Part shown: one piece after another, positions 1 to 7,278 of the stretch
Layout: every line of letters begins with the position of its first letter
Position numbering within the stretch: the stretch's first letter is position 1
Source: CAYYYP01 sp964475985
GTDB lineage: Bacteria; Bdellovibrionota; UBA1018; CAYHWW01
Length of the DNA: 19,873 nt
Assembly: GCA_964475985.1 (NCBI GenBank)
Contig: CAYYYP010000054.1
Coordinates: forward strand, 1-19,873
Direction of reading: 5' to 3'
The notes under the pieces: generated by a model
What the model was told of the DNA's origin: nothing
Seen by the model: only the letters and a program-made list of their open reading frames with translations
Databases searched by the model: none
Made by a program: the position numbers and the translations under genes

Positions 1-2
1 CA

Positions 3-785
3 AATGCCGTACAAGGTGTTGCTGGTTACGCTGGGCATGCCGATCCACTGCCCCTTCCAAAGTATGGGCCGGCGGGCTCTCCCCTAGCCACGCCGCTTTC
101 CATCGATAGCACCTACTTCAGAAATGCCGCCCACCTGGCGCCAGATTTTTGGGCGCTCATTCCCTACTACACTGGGCAAAACAATTCTCGTTCTTGCTCC
201 GTCGCTAGCGTTGCCATGGTGTTGAACGCATTTCGAAGGCACCTGCCCCTCACTTCCGATGATCAACTTATTACCCAAAGCGGCCTCTTGAGTCGCGTTA
301 GGGCCGAAACCTGGGCAGCAAGGGTTGGCGCTCGTGGACACGGCACTAGTTTAGATGTGCTTGGCAATATCGTCCGTGCGGCCCTGGTAACCTACGGTTT
401 TCCAAGTGCCACCGTTGAAGTCATTCACCTCAATGATCTATCTCCGGAAAATCGAACTCGTTTGCATTCTGCGCTTTTGGAAAACGAATCTTCCGCGGAA
501 AATTTCATGATTCTCAATTTCCTTCAGGGTGCTTTCACCAATGATGCCCAAGTTGGGCATATCGCACCGGTAGGTGCGTACGATGAAGAACACCACAGGG
601 TTTTGGTGATGGACCCCGATCGTGAATGGTACGAACCCTACTGGGTTTCTGAAGAAACGTTAATGAGTGGCTTATCCACCATCGATGCCGGAGCACATGC
701 TTTTAGAGGATTCGTATTCGTACGCTTAAATCAAACACCTGCTGCAATGCCCGCGACCCCGCCGGCCGCCCCATCGCCTCGGTAG
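3..785 (+). CDS. Phytochelatin-synthase-like cysteine peptidase/transpeptidase (5' partial)
   Basis: The frame is open to the left edge, so the true start lies outside the window. The visible part matches the phytochelatin synthase catalytic domain (papain-like fold). It shows a Cys in SCSVASVAMVLNAF, where the family has a CGxxSL..VLNAL motif. A His follows in VGHIAPVGAY, and an Asp exactly 18 residues later in LVMDPDREWY, the same His-Asp spacing as in plant and bacterial enzymes. It then has a YWV...L...ID...RGFVFVRL tail as in the family. Known members cleave Gly from glutathione or join gamma-Glu-Cys units; short prokaryotic forms mostly hydrolyse glutathione. A C-terminal Cys-rich metal-binding domain is absent: the protein ends in a Pro/Ala-rich tail. 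The roughly 60 residues before the Cys may follow a signal peptide outside the window. The family call is firm; the substrate is inferred. Confidence 0.82.
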   Translation, partial: NAVQGVAGYAGHADPLPLPKYGPAGSPLATPLSIDSTYFRNAAHLAPDFWALIPYYTGQNNSRSCSVASVAMVLNAFRRHLPLTSDDQLITQSGLLSRVRAETWAARVGARGHGTSLDVLGNIVRAALVTYGFPSATVEVIHLNDLSPENRTRLHSALLENESSAENFMILNFLQGAFTNDAQVGHIAPVGAYDEEHHRVLVMDPDREWYEPYWVSEETLMSGLSTIDAGAHAFRGFVFVRLNQTPAAMPATPPAAPSPR

Positions 786-852
786 TTCAGCTAGTGGACG
801 ATTATTTTTATGCCAATTATAGGCTGTCAATAACTTAAAAGAGCGTACCGAA

Positions 853-926
853 AACAATCGTTTTTCAGGATTGTTAATCAAAATTAAGCATCGATTTTTT
901 CACCAGCAATATCAATGCTTTTTATT
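853..926 (+). terminator. Two small hairpins, possible weak terminator
   Basis: Downstream of the phytochelatin-synthase-like gene lie two inverted repeats. The first is AACAATC (853-859) with GATTGTT (869-875). The second is AAGCAT (886-891) with ATGCTT (915-920), which runs on into TTTATTTAT. The second has the form of a weak intrinsic terminator with a long loop. The region is AT-rich, so chance pairing is possible. No gene is visible in 786-989. Confidence 0.3.
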
Positions 927-989
927 TATATAAGTTTGTATCTACCAAGAAGAATCACACCTACAATTAATAAATAGGTCGTGAACTTT

Positions 990-1163
990 ATGACAAACAA
1001 AAAATTCAAAATTCATTTCGGAAGATTTTTAGTCCTCTCCTTCTTACTGTTCTCCGTAGCCAATTGCGGCATGAACAAAACTTCCGACAGCGGTGGTGGT
1101 TCCGGAAGTAGCAGTAGCGCAAGTTCCACCTTCAATAAAATTACGGGTAGGGCTCAGAATTAA
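990..1163 (+). CDS. Small Ser/Gly-rich putative lipoprotein
   Basis: The 57-residue product has a basic N-terminus, a hydrophobic stretch (FLVLSFLLFSVANC) and a Cys followed by a Ser/Gly-rich tail, the form of a lipoprotein precursor cut before Cys. The lipobox is loose: Asn stands at -1, where Gly, Ala or Ser is usual. ATG at 990 is preferred over the in-frame GTG at 981, because the AGG of AATAGG sits about 11 nt from the ATG but only 3 nt from the GTG. The mature part (about 32 residues) ends in STFNKITGRAQN and has no domain. It resembles the linker at the start of longer secreted lipoproteins, so it may be a truncated copy of a larger protein. Its stop codon abuts a hairpin, which separates it from the next gene. 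Confidence 0.55.
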   Translation: MTNKKFKIHFGRFLVLSFLLFSVANCGMNKTSDSGGGSGSSSSASSTFNKITGRAQN

Positions 1164-1192
1164 ACAAAAACGCGAGGTTCGTGTTTTTGTTT
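1162..1192 (+). terminator. Hairpin overlapping the lipoprotein stop
   Basis: AAACAAAAACGCGA (1162-1175) pairs with TCGTGTTTTTGTTT (1179-1192) across a 3-nt loop, with one G-T wobble. The right arm is itself T-rich, so this could end transcription of the small lipoprotein gene or attenuate the next gene, which starts 27 nt further on. Confidence 0.55.
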
Positions 1193-2774
1193 GATGCAGG
1201 GAAATCGATCGGGGGATCTATGAAAAAGTTGAACTCACTCACCAAAAAAGCTGCGTTTCTAGCCGTCGCGGCGAGTCTCATCCTGATCGAATCGGGCCAT
1301 GCGGCCTCAATTCCCAACTGCGGTGTCAACGTTTATGCGTTATCTAATGCCGGCGTAGTAGGTGATTTACTTTGCACTACGACGACCGCGGCCGATGGTT
1401 CCTATACTTGCAGCACCATCCCTGAAAGCTACACCGGTGGCCTAAAGGTCGTAATTGCTTCTGGCTGTAGTTACATAGATGATGCCACTGGACTCGCCAC
1501 CACAACTTCAGAACTAGCCACCGTAGTTCCTCAATTTACGGGTAGTGCAACGGATGTTGCCGTGAACCCTCTTACTGACCTTGCTGCAGGCCGCGCGATC
1601 ATTCTCGCAGGCTCAAAACGGGGCTCGCTGCAGGAACTGCAGCTGCCGAAGCAGCTGTCGTTTCTATTCTTGGTTTGCCTACCGGTACAAATTTACTTCG
1701 AACCGTGCCGGCCGACACTGGCTCGTCATTAAATGCACAAGGAATTTCTACAACTTCAGTGCAAGCAAAAATTGGTATTTTCATTTCAGGTTTAAGCCAA
1801 ACGGCGAAAGACAGTAACTTTTCACCAGAGGCATTTCGTCGAGGATTGTCCGCTCAGTTTGCGGCCGATGGCGATTTCAGCGCAACCACTCCCGTTACGA
1901 TTACCGATAAAAATGGTAACGTCTCGCAAATTTCTCCTACCTTAGTCAGCACGAATTTGCAGGCCGGCATCACGAACTTCATTGGTAACGCGAACAACCT
2001 CGCCGGTTACCCCTCGGCCTCCATTCCAGTTGTAAAAACCGACCCGGCCAATACGGGCAGTTTCATCATTACTCAAATTGCGCCTATGATGAAAACCAAT
2101 ACTTACAGCGCTTTTATTTATATCAAACCGACATCTCTTAGTTATGGCGGTAACGTAAACTTTTCGTTGAAAGACGTCATAACGAACCAAGATCAACCGT
2201 TCAGTATTACGGACGCTGGGGCCGTGAATAAAAACGCGGGATATACTTTCACGGCAAGTGACGCGGAAGCCGGCACCAAAGGTTTTCGTATGTCAGTAAA
2301 TGCGGAAGGTATTTATACTTTCAAAGTTGTAGATACCTTTGATCCAACGATATTGGCACGGCTACGATTAAAGTTGATGATGATTTTGAGTTTGATTCGT
2401 CGGATTACGTTGCCGTCGTTGACGCATGGAACCCTCCTTATGATCCTCCGTATCTTTCTGGCCCTACTAGCGGCACCGTTGGTCCGTGTGAAGGACCTTT
2501 CAGTTTAGCTTTAGGCAGAAACGCCGCCGTTGCCGAAGACTTCAACCTTGCACTAATCTCTCCTGCAAATGGAATTAAGTTCTTTTCGTCACCAGCCTGT
2601 ACAACCTCAAGCCCGAATACCGAGATCACTGTGACAAGTTCGTCTGTTGGAGCCCCTTCAACCCAATTCTTCTACATTCAAGCCAGTGAAGCAGGCAGTT
2701 TTACCTATAAGGCGACCTCCCCAAAAGGCGGAGTGTATAGCAAAAGCATTACTTTCACTGCTCCTGCAGATAAT

Positions 2775-2822
2775 GGCGGCGGCGGCGGCGGTGGCGGCGG
2801 CGGTGGCGGCGGCGGCGGCGGT
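2775..2822 (+). repeat. GGC/GGT tract encoding 16 consecutive Gly
   Basis: An uninterrupted run of 16 Gly codons, all GGC or GGT, links the N-terminal half of the exported protein to the tandem repeats. Shorter Gly/Asp linkers follow at 3168-3206 and 3552-3590. Such tracts change length easily by slippage, so the linker may vary between strains. Confidence 0.9.
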
Positions 2823-2837
2823 AGCGGTCCATCTGGC

Positions 2838-3551
2838 ATGGTTTACATTGCTGAACCCGTTGGCGCTAAAAATGATTGTATTGCACTAAAGGCTGACTTT
2901 GGCGCCAATGCAGCGAACATGGCCTCTGGCACATTCAATGTATTAGGTATGTCCGAGAACAACCATACCCTTAACTTCTATAGTGCAGCTGACTGTACAG
3001 GTTCGACCGTAAGTACGGTTGCCTATACTGGAGGCCAGCAATACAGCTCCATCATCTACACAAAGTTTATTGACGACGATAATTATATGATCAAGTTTGG
3101 AATCCCGAACGTGGTCGAAGTTCAAAGTAGATTGATTACCGTGGCGGCAAGCGGAATTACACTTTCCGATGGCGGTGGTGGTGGCGGCGGTGGCGATGGC
3201 GGTGGCACACCTCCCGGTATGGTCTACCTCCCAGAACCTACTGGTAACAAAAATGATTGTATCCCGGTGAAGGCAGACTTTGATGCCAACGCAGCAAACG
3301 TGACTTCCGGTACTTTCAATATCTCAAATATGTCTATGAATAATCAGAACCTTACCTTCTACAGTGCCTCTGACTGTACGGGTGTAGTAAACACGGTTTC
3401 CTATACGGGAGGCGAACGTTATAGCTCAGTGGTTTATACGAAATTCACGGACGATGGTAAATTTATGATCGTCTTCACAATACCAAATGTAATGGAAATT
3501 AAGAGTAAGATGATCAATGTATCCGGCAGTGGAATTACATTATCCGAAGAA
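2838..3551 (+). repeat. Two tandem 111-residue protein repeats
   Basis: Copy 1 (2838-3170) and copy 2 (3219-3551) are each 333 nt. Both begin MVY(I/L)(A/P)EP(V/T)G and contain KNDCI, KADF.ANAAN, SGTFN, FYSA.DCTG, V.YTGG..YSS and YTKF.DD, ending SGITLS. Each holds two Cys at matching places, suggesting one disulfide per repeat in an exported beta-rich domain. They are diverged, not recent, copies, and are separated by a Gly/Asp linker. Confidence 0.9.
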
Positions 3552-3996
3552 GGTGGCGGTGACGGCGGCGGCGGTGGTGACGAAGGTGGGCCTACCTTTA
3601 TGGTGCCTGCATCTTTGCCAACCGTTGGCGGATGCTCTGACTTGGTAACCATTGACCTCACTCCCATTGGGGGAGTGCCTCAATCATACACTTCCGGTAT
3701 GGTGATGAACTTCATCTATGACGCAGCAACGCCGGCAAACTTAAATAACGACACCGTTCGGTTTTATGCGGCCGGAGACACGAACTGCGGCACACCGATC
3801 CCATCGGTTACTGCGGCAGCCGGCGCCACTTCAACCCAGTTCCGCTTTAAGGCATCGGCCTCGGATGATTTTGCGGTAGGAATCAGCATTACCGGTGCGG
3901 GAGATAATGGCAGCGATGCCATGTTCGGATCGGACCCCTTCCATATCTCTCAATAAATAGAAATCAGTAAAATACAGCAGTAAATAGAAACAATAT

Positions 3997-4049
3997 AACT
4001 CGGCGATGGTTTGGTTTGGAAAGCAAACCCCATCGCCGAGTTTGTTTTT
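3997..4049 (+). terminator. Strong intrinsic terminator
   Basis: AACTCGGCGATGG (3997-4009) pairs perfectly with CCATCGCCGAGTT (4030-4042). An inner GGTTTG/CAAACC extends the stem, and a T-rich tail (TTTGTTTTT) follows. It lies 41 nt after the repeat-protein stop. It sits just before the 3' end of the convergent minus-strand gene and may serve both. Confidence 0.85.
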
Positions 4050-4058
4050 GGAATTAGT

Positions 4059-5078
4059 TTATCTGACGATAGGTAGAATTCTCAATACTTGATCTTGAAC
4101 CTTACAACCGTGGGCTTTCAAAATTTCAACGCGGTTCGGATTTAAGATGTGAACTTCCTGCTCTAAGGTGAAATAGGAAGTGAGCCTGAGATTATTAAGC
4201 GGCGTACGAATCGTCACGTAACTCGGGCCAAATTTCTTCGCCGAAATGTATTCATGCAAAGAGTACGGGTGGGTAACCGCAGCACTTAAAATCGCGATCG
4301 CTTGCGCCTCGGTTGGCACCCTTTCCGTAAGGCCCTGTCTAAGCCGGCCTCGTAATCCGAAGGTTCGCCTTAAATGACTAACGGAATTGGTGTGGACATC
4401 ACCATGCGCTTCCACAAACGCCAAACCTGAATTGATAAATGAATGATATTGCTCTTCATAAAGGCCACGCAAGATTCTCGCTTCTTCAGGGCTAGGATTT
4501 TCCGGGAATCTAGAGCGGATGAACACCGGATTGCTACCTATCCCACGATGGATAATGATCTCGCCTTGCGAAATATAGGGTTGGCTTTCCACGGTTACGA
4601 ATTGGTAACTGCCACTCTGCACGAGGGCGTAAAAAGGTGTTCCAAAATAAATGAACTCATATACCGCAATGGGTGCGCTGAAATGGTCGGCGTGAATTGA
4701 ACCTAGCGAACTATAGACCTTACGCAATTCCCCGGTCCTCGCTACCCGCCAGAATTCGGGCGCATCTGTACCGCCGTCTAGTTGTTCGGTGAGGTTACCC
4801 CAAGGTGCTTCCCGGGAAGGGTTCTTAAATAAATCGGCCATGATTTGGTTGTATAAAAATACCGTCGGGTCTTCCGGAGGTGTATCCGGAGTAAAGGCTA
4901 AAGGCCCTGCCGCCGCCAACCACGGTACAAGCAAGCTATCGCAGTCCACCGTGACTAGATCAGGATTTTCGTAGCTCATCACGGTTTCCGCCCGCATGGT
5001 CACCTTGGGCGCAGCTAAGGCGTGGGCTAAGGAGAGTTGGACAAGGCAGAAGGACCCGAGCAAGCAGTTGAGTTTCAT
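4059..5078 (-). CDS. Exported protein with possible ADP-ribosyltransferase-like C-terminal half
   Basis: The 339-residue product starts with a Sec signal peptide (MKLNCLLGSFCLVQLSLAHALA, then APKV). The ATG at 5078 is preferred because an upstream in-frame GTG at 5096 would put charged MVRRPF ahead of the signal. No named family is certain. The C-terminal half has the order of motifs seen in R-S-E mono-ADP-ribosyltransferases. First is a strand with Arg (IIIHRGIG, Arg about 178). Next is a Ser/Thr-containing segment before a strand (THPYSLHEYISAKKFG, about 269-284, then YVTIRTPLNN). Last is an E-x-E followed by a strand and turn (LEQEVHILNPNRVEIL, Glu 306 and 308). The classic STS triplet is not intact, so enzyme activity is uncertain. 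Two Cys (about 46 and 325) could form a disulfide. It stands alone between the terminator and tRNA-Ser. Confidence 0.7.
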   Translation of the reverse strand: MKLNCLLGSFCLVQLSLAHALAAPKVTMRAETVMSYENPDLVTVDCDSLLVPWLAAAGPLAFTPDTPPEDPTVFLYNQIMADLFKNPSREAPWGNLTEQLDGGTDAPEFWRVARTGELRKVYSSLGSIHADHFSAPIAVYEFIYFGTPFYALVQSGSYQFVTVESQPYISQGEIIIHRGIGSNPVFIRSRFPENPSPEEARILRGLYEEQYHSFINSGLAFVEAHGDVHTNSVSHLRRTFGLRGRLRQGLTERVPTEAQAIAILSAAVTHPYSLHEYISAKKFGPSYVTIRTPLNNLRLTSYFTLEQEVHILNPNRVEILKAHGCKVQDQVLRILPIVR

Positions 5079-5128
5079 GAAGGGCCGCCTTACCACAAAT
5101 AATCCATATCAATTAGAACTATTTACAT

Positions 5129-5218
5129 TGGCGGAGAGGGAGAGATTCGAACTCTCGTTACCGGTTAAAGTAAACACGCTTTCGAGGCGTGCGGTTTCAA
5201 CCACTCACCCACCTCTCC
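5129..5218 (-). tRNA. tRNA-Ser (anticodon CGA)
   Basis: The minus strand folds as a class II tRNA of 90 nt. The acceptor arms are GGAGAGG and CCTCTCC, followed by discriminator G and an encoded CCA at 5129-5131. The anticodon stem GCACGC/GCGTGT closes the loop CTCGAAA, giving anticodon CGA, which reads UCG (Ser). A long variable arm typical of tRNA-Ser lies between the anticodon and T arms, and the T loop TTCGAAT is present. Confidence 0.96.
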
Positions 5219-5251
5219 GCAAATCAGATAGGCCTAGCAGTACCTCAGATT

Positions 5252-5833
5252 TTAAGGTTCAGTGAAGGGTTTTTTAAAATCTGGATACTGATTGTCTCGC
5301 GGTGCCATAGTGCTCACCGGCAGCGGCCACTTTATGTTGAAGGCGGGATCATTCCAACGCACACCTCGGTACTCGGCCGGCGAGAAAGGTGCTGAGACCT
5401 GATAAGAAACCTCCGCCTTATCCTGCAGAGTTTGAAAACCGTGGGCGATTCCATGCGGTACATACAGCAAGGTCGTTTGGTCCTGATCGAGTTCGAATGA
5501 CTCCCATTTACAAAATGTTTTTGAGTGGGGGCGCAAATCCACCAGCACATCAAAGATTGCACCCCTCGTGCAGCGCACCAGTTTCGCCTGGGCCCGGGGT
5601 TCAATTTGTAGGTGCATTCCCCTCAGGGTGCCTTTCAACTCATTAAACGAAATATTGCTCTCGGACCCTACGGGCAAAAGCCCTTGCTCCGTAAATTCCT
5701 TTGCGCCAAAACTACGGGAAAAAAACCCGCGCTCGTCCCGGATGGGTTCCGCGTCGATTAAAAATACGCCATCAATTTTGCCGGGAATAAATTTCATAAG
5801 CGCCAGGATATTCACGAGATAGAGATGCGGCAA
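5252..5833 (-). CDS. rfbC: dTDP-4-dehydrorhamnose 3,5-epimerase-like sugar epimerase (RmlC family)
   Basis: This is a cupin-type RmlC protein. It shows DERGFF, GTLRGMHLQ (catalytic base His), KLVRC (Lys), DVLVDLR, VPHGIAHGF and a C-terminal RGVRWNDPAFNIKWPL. The family converts dTDP-4-keto-6-deoxyglucose to dTDP-4-keto-rhamnose for cell-surface sugars. Counted from the internal Met at 5797, the His is 62, the Lys 72 and the two Tyr-box positions 132 and 138, as in the characterised Salmonella enzyme. Position 138, the acid Tyr, is Phe here (SAPFSPAEY). The TTG start at 5833 is chosen because GAGGTGAT, matching the 16S 3' end, sits just upstream; ATG 5797 has no visible site. No other rhamnose genes are in the window. 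The exact product is therefore open. Confidence 0.85.
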   Translation of the reverse strand: MPHLYLVNILALMKFIPGKIDGVFLIDAEPIRDERGFFSRSFGAKEFTEQGLLPVGSESNISFNELKGTLRGMHLQIEPRAQAKLVRCTRGAIFDVLVDLRPHSKTFCKWESFELDQDQTTLLYVPHGIAHGFQTLQDKAEVSYQVSAPFSPAEYRGVRWNDPAFNIKWPLPVSTMAPRDNQYPDFKKPFTEP

Positions 5834-5838
5834 GTCGA

Positions 5839-5855
5839 ATCACCTCTTTGGTGAT
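5839..5855 (-). promoter_or_regulatory. Shine-Dalgarno of rfbC within an inverted repeat
   Basis: On the minus strand, ATCACC-AAAGA-GGTGAT is a 6-bp inverted repeat. Its right arm is the strong ribosome binding site of the TTG start at 5833. The hairpin could hide the site in the mRNA, or the repeat could be an operator in the 57-nt divergent region. Confidence 0.4.
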
Positions 5856-5890
5856 CCTAGACACTTATTTGCATTCCTGACATTTACAAA

Positions 5891-6688
5891 ATGAGGTTGG
5901 TTTATAAGTATCCATACCCTATGGGCCAAGCCACTCTCCCCACCCAAAATTTGTATTTTCCCTCGACGGACGGCCTGGTTCGTTTCTCCAAGACGACGGA
6001 CGCCACATCATCCAGTTGGGAGAATCCACAAACGGTCGGGCATGCCATTCGGGAACTAATTCAACAAAAAAATTATCCCTGCCTTGCCGCATTGAAGTCG
6101 CTTCATCAAAAGGATTACCAGGTTGGTCTTTATGACAAATTTGGTTCTGCGAAGAGTTGGCGCAACTTAAGAAATGACCTTTTGTTTTTCATCCAGGAGC
6201 AAAAAAAAAGTCAGTCGATATACTTAAGTTTCTGGGCGGTCTTTGAACCAGCCGATTTTTCTGAGGATGAATTTGAAACGGCCCTTTGGAATGAATTGTC
6301 ACATTTAACTTCCGTGGAGAACCGGCCTACCGACTGGAACGAGAACAATACTTCTGACCCCCTAGCACCGGAGTTTCGTTTAAGTTTAGATGGCGTAGAT
6401 TTTTTCATCGTGGGCCTTCATGCCAAAAGCTCACGAAAATCACGGCAATTCCCCTACCCTACGCTGATTTTTAATGTGTTTGATCAGTTTGAGGAGTTGG
6501 AAAGGCGCAATCAGTATTTACCGCTGGTGCGCGCGAACCGGGAACGTGATCAGAAATTTCAGGGAGATGTGAATCCAATGGTCAAACGTCATGGGGATCA
6601 ATGGGAGTCGATTCAATTCTCTGGCCGGGCGAACCCTCCAGATTGGAAATGCCCTTTTCGTTTTATCAAAACGGCAGATAAGCCCTGA
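5891..6688 (+). CDS. YqcI/YcgG family protein (possible heme-dependent N-hydroxylase type)
   Basis: The 265-residue product carries the YqcI/YcgG signature order: NYPCLAALKS, then YDKFGSAKSWRNLRNDL, VDFFIVGLHAKSSRKSRQF, PTLIFNVFDQFEEL, ANRERDQKFQGDVNPM and SIQFSGRANPPDWKCPF. As I recall, characterised relatives include heme-dependent enzymes that hydroxylate guanidine nitrogens (DcsA of D-cycloserine and GntA of guanitoxin biosynthesis). That activity is not shown for this protein. The conserved His in GLHAKSSRKSR is a candidate ligand. It is cytoplasmic, with no signal peptide. No clear ribosome binding site precedes ATG 5891; a later ATG at 5921 is possible. Its stop overlaps the start of the DUF1989 gene by one base (TGATG), so the two are probably translated together and act in one pathway. 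Confidence 0.8.
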   Translation: MRLVYKYPYPMGQATLPTQNLYFPSTDGLVRFSKTTDATSSSWENPQTVGHAIRELIQQKNYPCLAALKSLHQKDYQVGLYDKFGSAKSWRNLRNDLLFFIQEQKKSQSIYLSFWAVFEPADFSEDEFETALWNELSHLTSVENRPTDWNENNTSDPLAPEFRLSLDGVDFFIVGLHAKSSRKSRQFPYPTLIFNVFDQFEELERRNQYLPLVRANRERDQKFQGDVNPMVKRHGDQWESIQFSGRANPPDWKCPFRFIKTADKP

Positions 6689-7278
6689 TGGAATTACGAG
6701 AGCAGAATGTAATCAAAGCCCAAAGCGGATGCGCCTTTGAATTAAAAAAGGGCCAGCGCCTTTGCGTAACGGACGTCTCTGGCGAACAAGTGGCCGACCT
6801 TTTCTGCGTTTCTAAATCAAACATTCAAGATACGTTATCTTCCGGCAGGTCCATCGATTACGCCGAAACTATTTTGTTTACCAAAGGCCATAAACTTTTT
6901 TCATTTTCAGGAGAACCCATGTTGGAAATCCTGGAGGACAGCTGCGGAAGGCACGATTTCCTAGTAACTCCGTGCAGCGCACAGATGTTTCAAATGCTAT
7001 CGGGAAAGCCAGACTACCACCCGAGCTGCCAAGAAAATTTAGAAATTGCCCTGAAGCCCTATGGAGTAAACCCTTGGCAACTCGGTACAACGTTTAATAT
7101 TTTTATGAATGTAGCGTTCACGCCCGAAGGAAAAATCAAAGTGGGAGTTCCTACGTCAAAAAAAGGTGATTTAATCATCTTTGAAGCAAAGATGGATCTT
7201 ATCGTAGGCCTTACGGCTTGTTCCGATGAAGGTACCAATAATGGCACCTGCAAACCTATAGCATATGAGATCCGCTAG
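6688..7278 (+). CDS. DUF1989 / urea-carboxylase-associated family protein
   Basis: The 196-residue product matches the DUF1989 pattern: GQRLCVTDVSGEQVADLF, then ETILFTKGHKLFSFSGEPML, DSCGRHDFLVTPCSAQ, PSCQENL, FNIFMNVAFTPEGKI, KKGDLIIFEAKMDLIVGLTACS and TCKPIAYEI. The conserved Cys/His (SCGRHDF, TPCS, PSCQEN) suggest a metal site. Members often sit beside urea carboxylase or amine-degradation genes, but no urea carboxylase is here. Translational overlap with the YqcI/YcgG gene implies a shared substrate, perhaps a guanidino or ureido compound (inference). The stop TAG shares the palindrome CTAG with the stop of the convergent gene at 7275. Confidence 0.85.
   Translation: MELREQNVIKAQSGCAFELKKGQRLCVTDVSGEQVADLFCVSKSNIQDTLSSGRSIDYAETILFTKGHKLFSFSGEPMLEILEDSCGRHDFLVTPCSAQMFQMLSGKPDYHPSCQENLEIALKPYGVNPWQLGTTFNIFMNVAFTPEGKIKVGVPTSKKGDLIIFEAKMDLIVGLTACSDEGTNNGTCKPIAYEIR

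Larger units (their letters stand above)
1220..3956 (+). pseudogene. Large exported repeat protein with poly-Gly linkers, broken by two frame shifts
   Basis: The reading starts at ATG 1220 (GGGGGAT just upstream) with a clear Sec signal peptide (MKKLNSLTKK, hydrophobic run, GHAAS). Coding sense then changes frame twice. Near 1613-1620 (TCAAAACGG) it drops by one base, passing from LAGS to TGLAAGTAAAEAA. Near 2343-2350 (CCAACGA) it drops by one base again, passing from FDP to NDIGTATIKVDDD. Restoring one base at each place gives a continuous 912-residue protein. Order of parts: signal peptide; a Thr/Ser-rich N-terminal domain with paired Cys (VNVYALSNAG..LLCTTTTAADG); a long beta-rich middle; a 16-Gly linker; two 111-residue repeats; further Gly/Asp linkers; and a C-terminal Cys-containing domain ending HISQ. 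I recognise no named family. It is probably a surface or secreted adhesin-like protein. If the shifts are sequencing errors the gene is intact. Confidence 0.7.

Noticed and set aside
1613..1620. Programmed -1 ribosomal frameshift
   Set aside because: A slip on AAA is possible, but no stimulatory structure is evident and the second break in the same gene is not slippery, so error or mutation is simpler.
2775..2822. GGC/GGT repeats as a CRISPR-like or non-coding satellite
   Set aside because: The repeats stay in frame within a coding sequence, have no spacers, and form a Gly linker between protein domains.
4996..5265. An 89-codon plus-strand frame
   Set aside because: It runs across the tRNA-Ser gene and the start of the exported protein on the opposite strand, so it is a chance frame.
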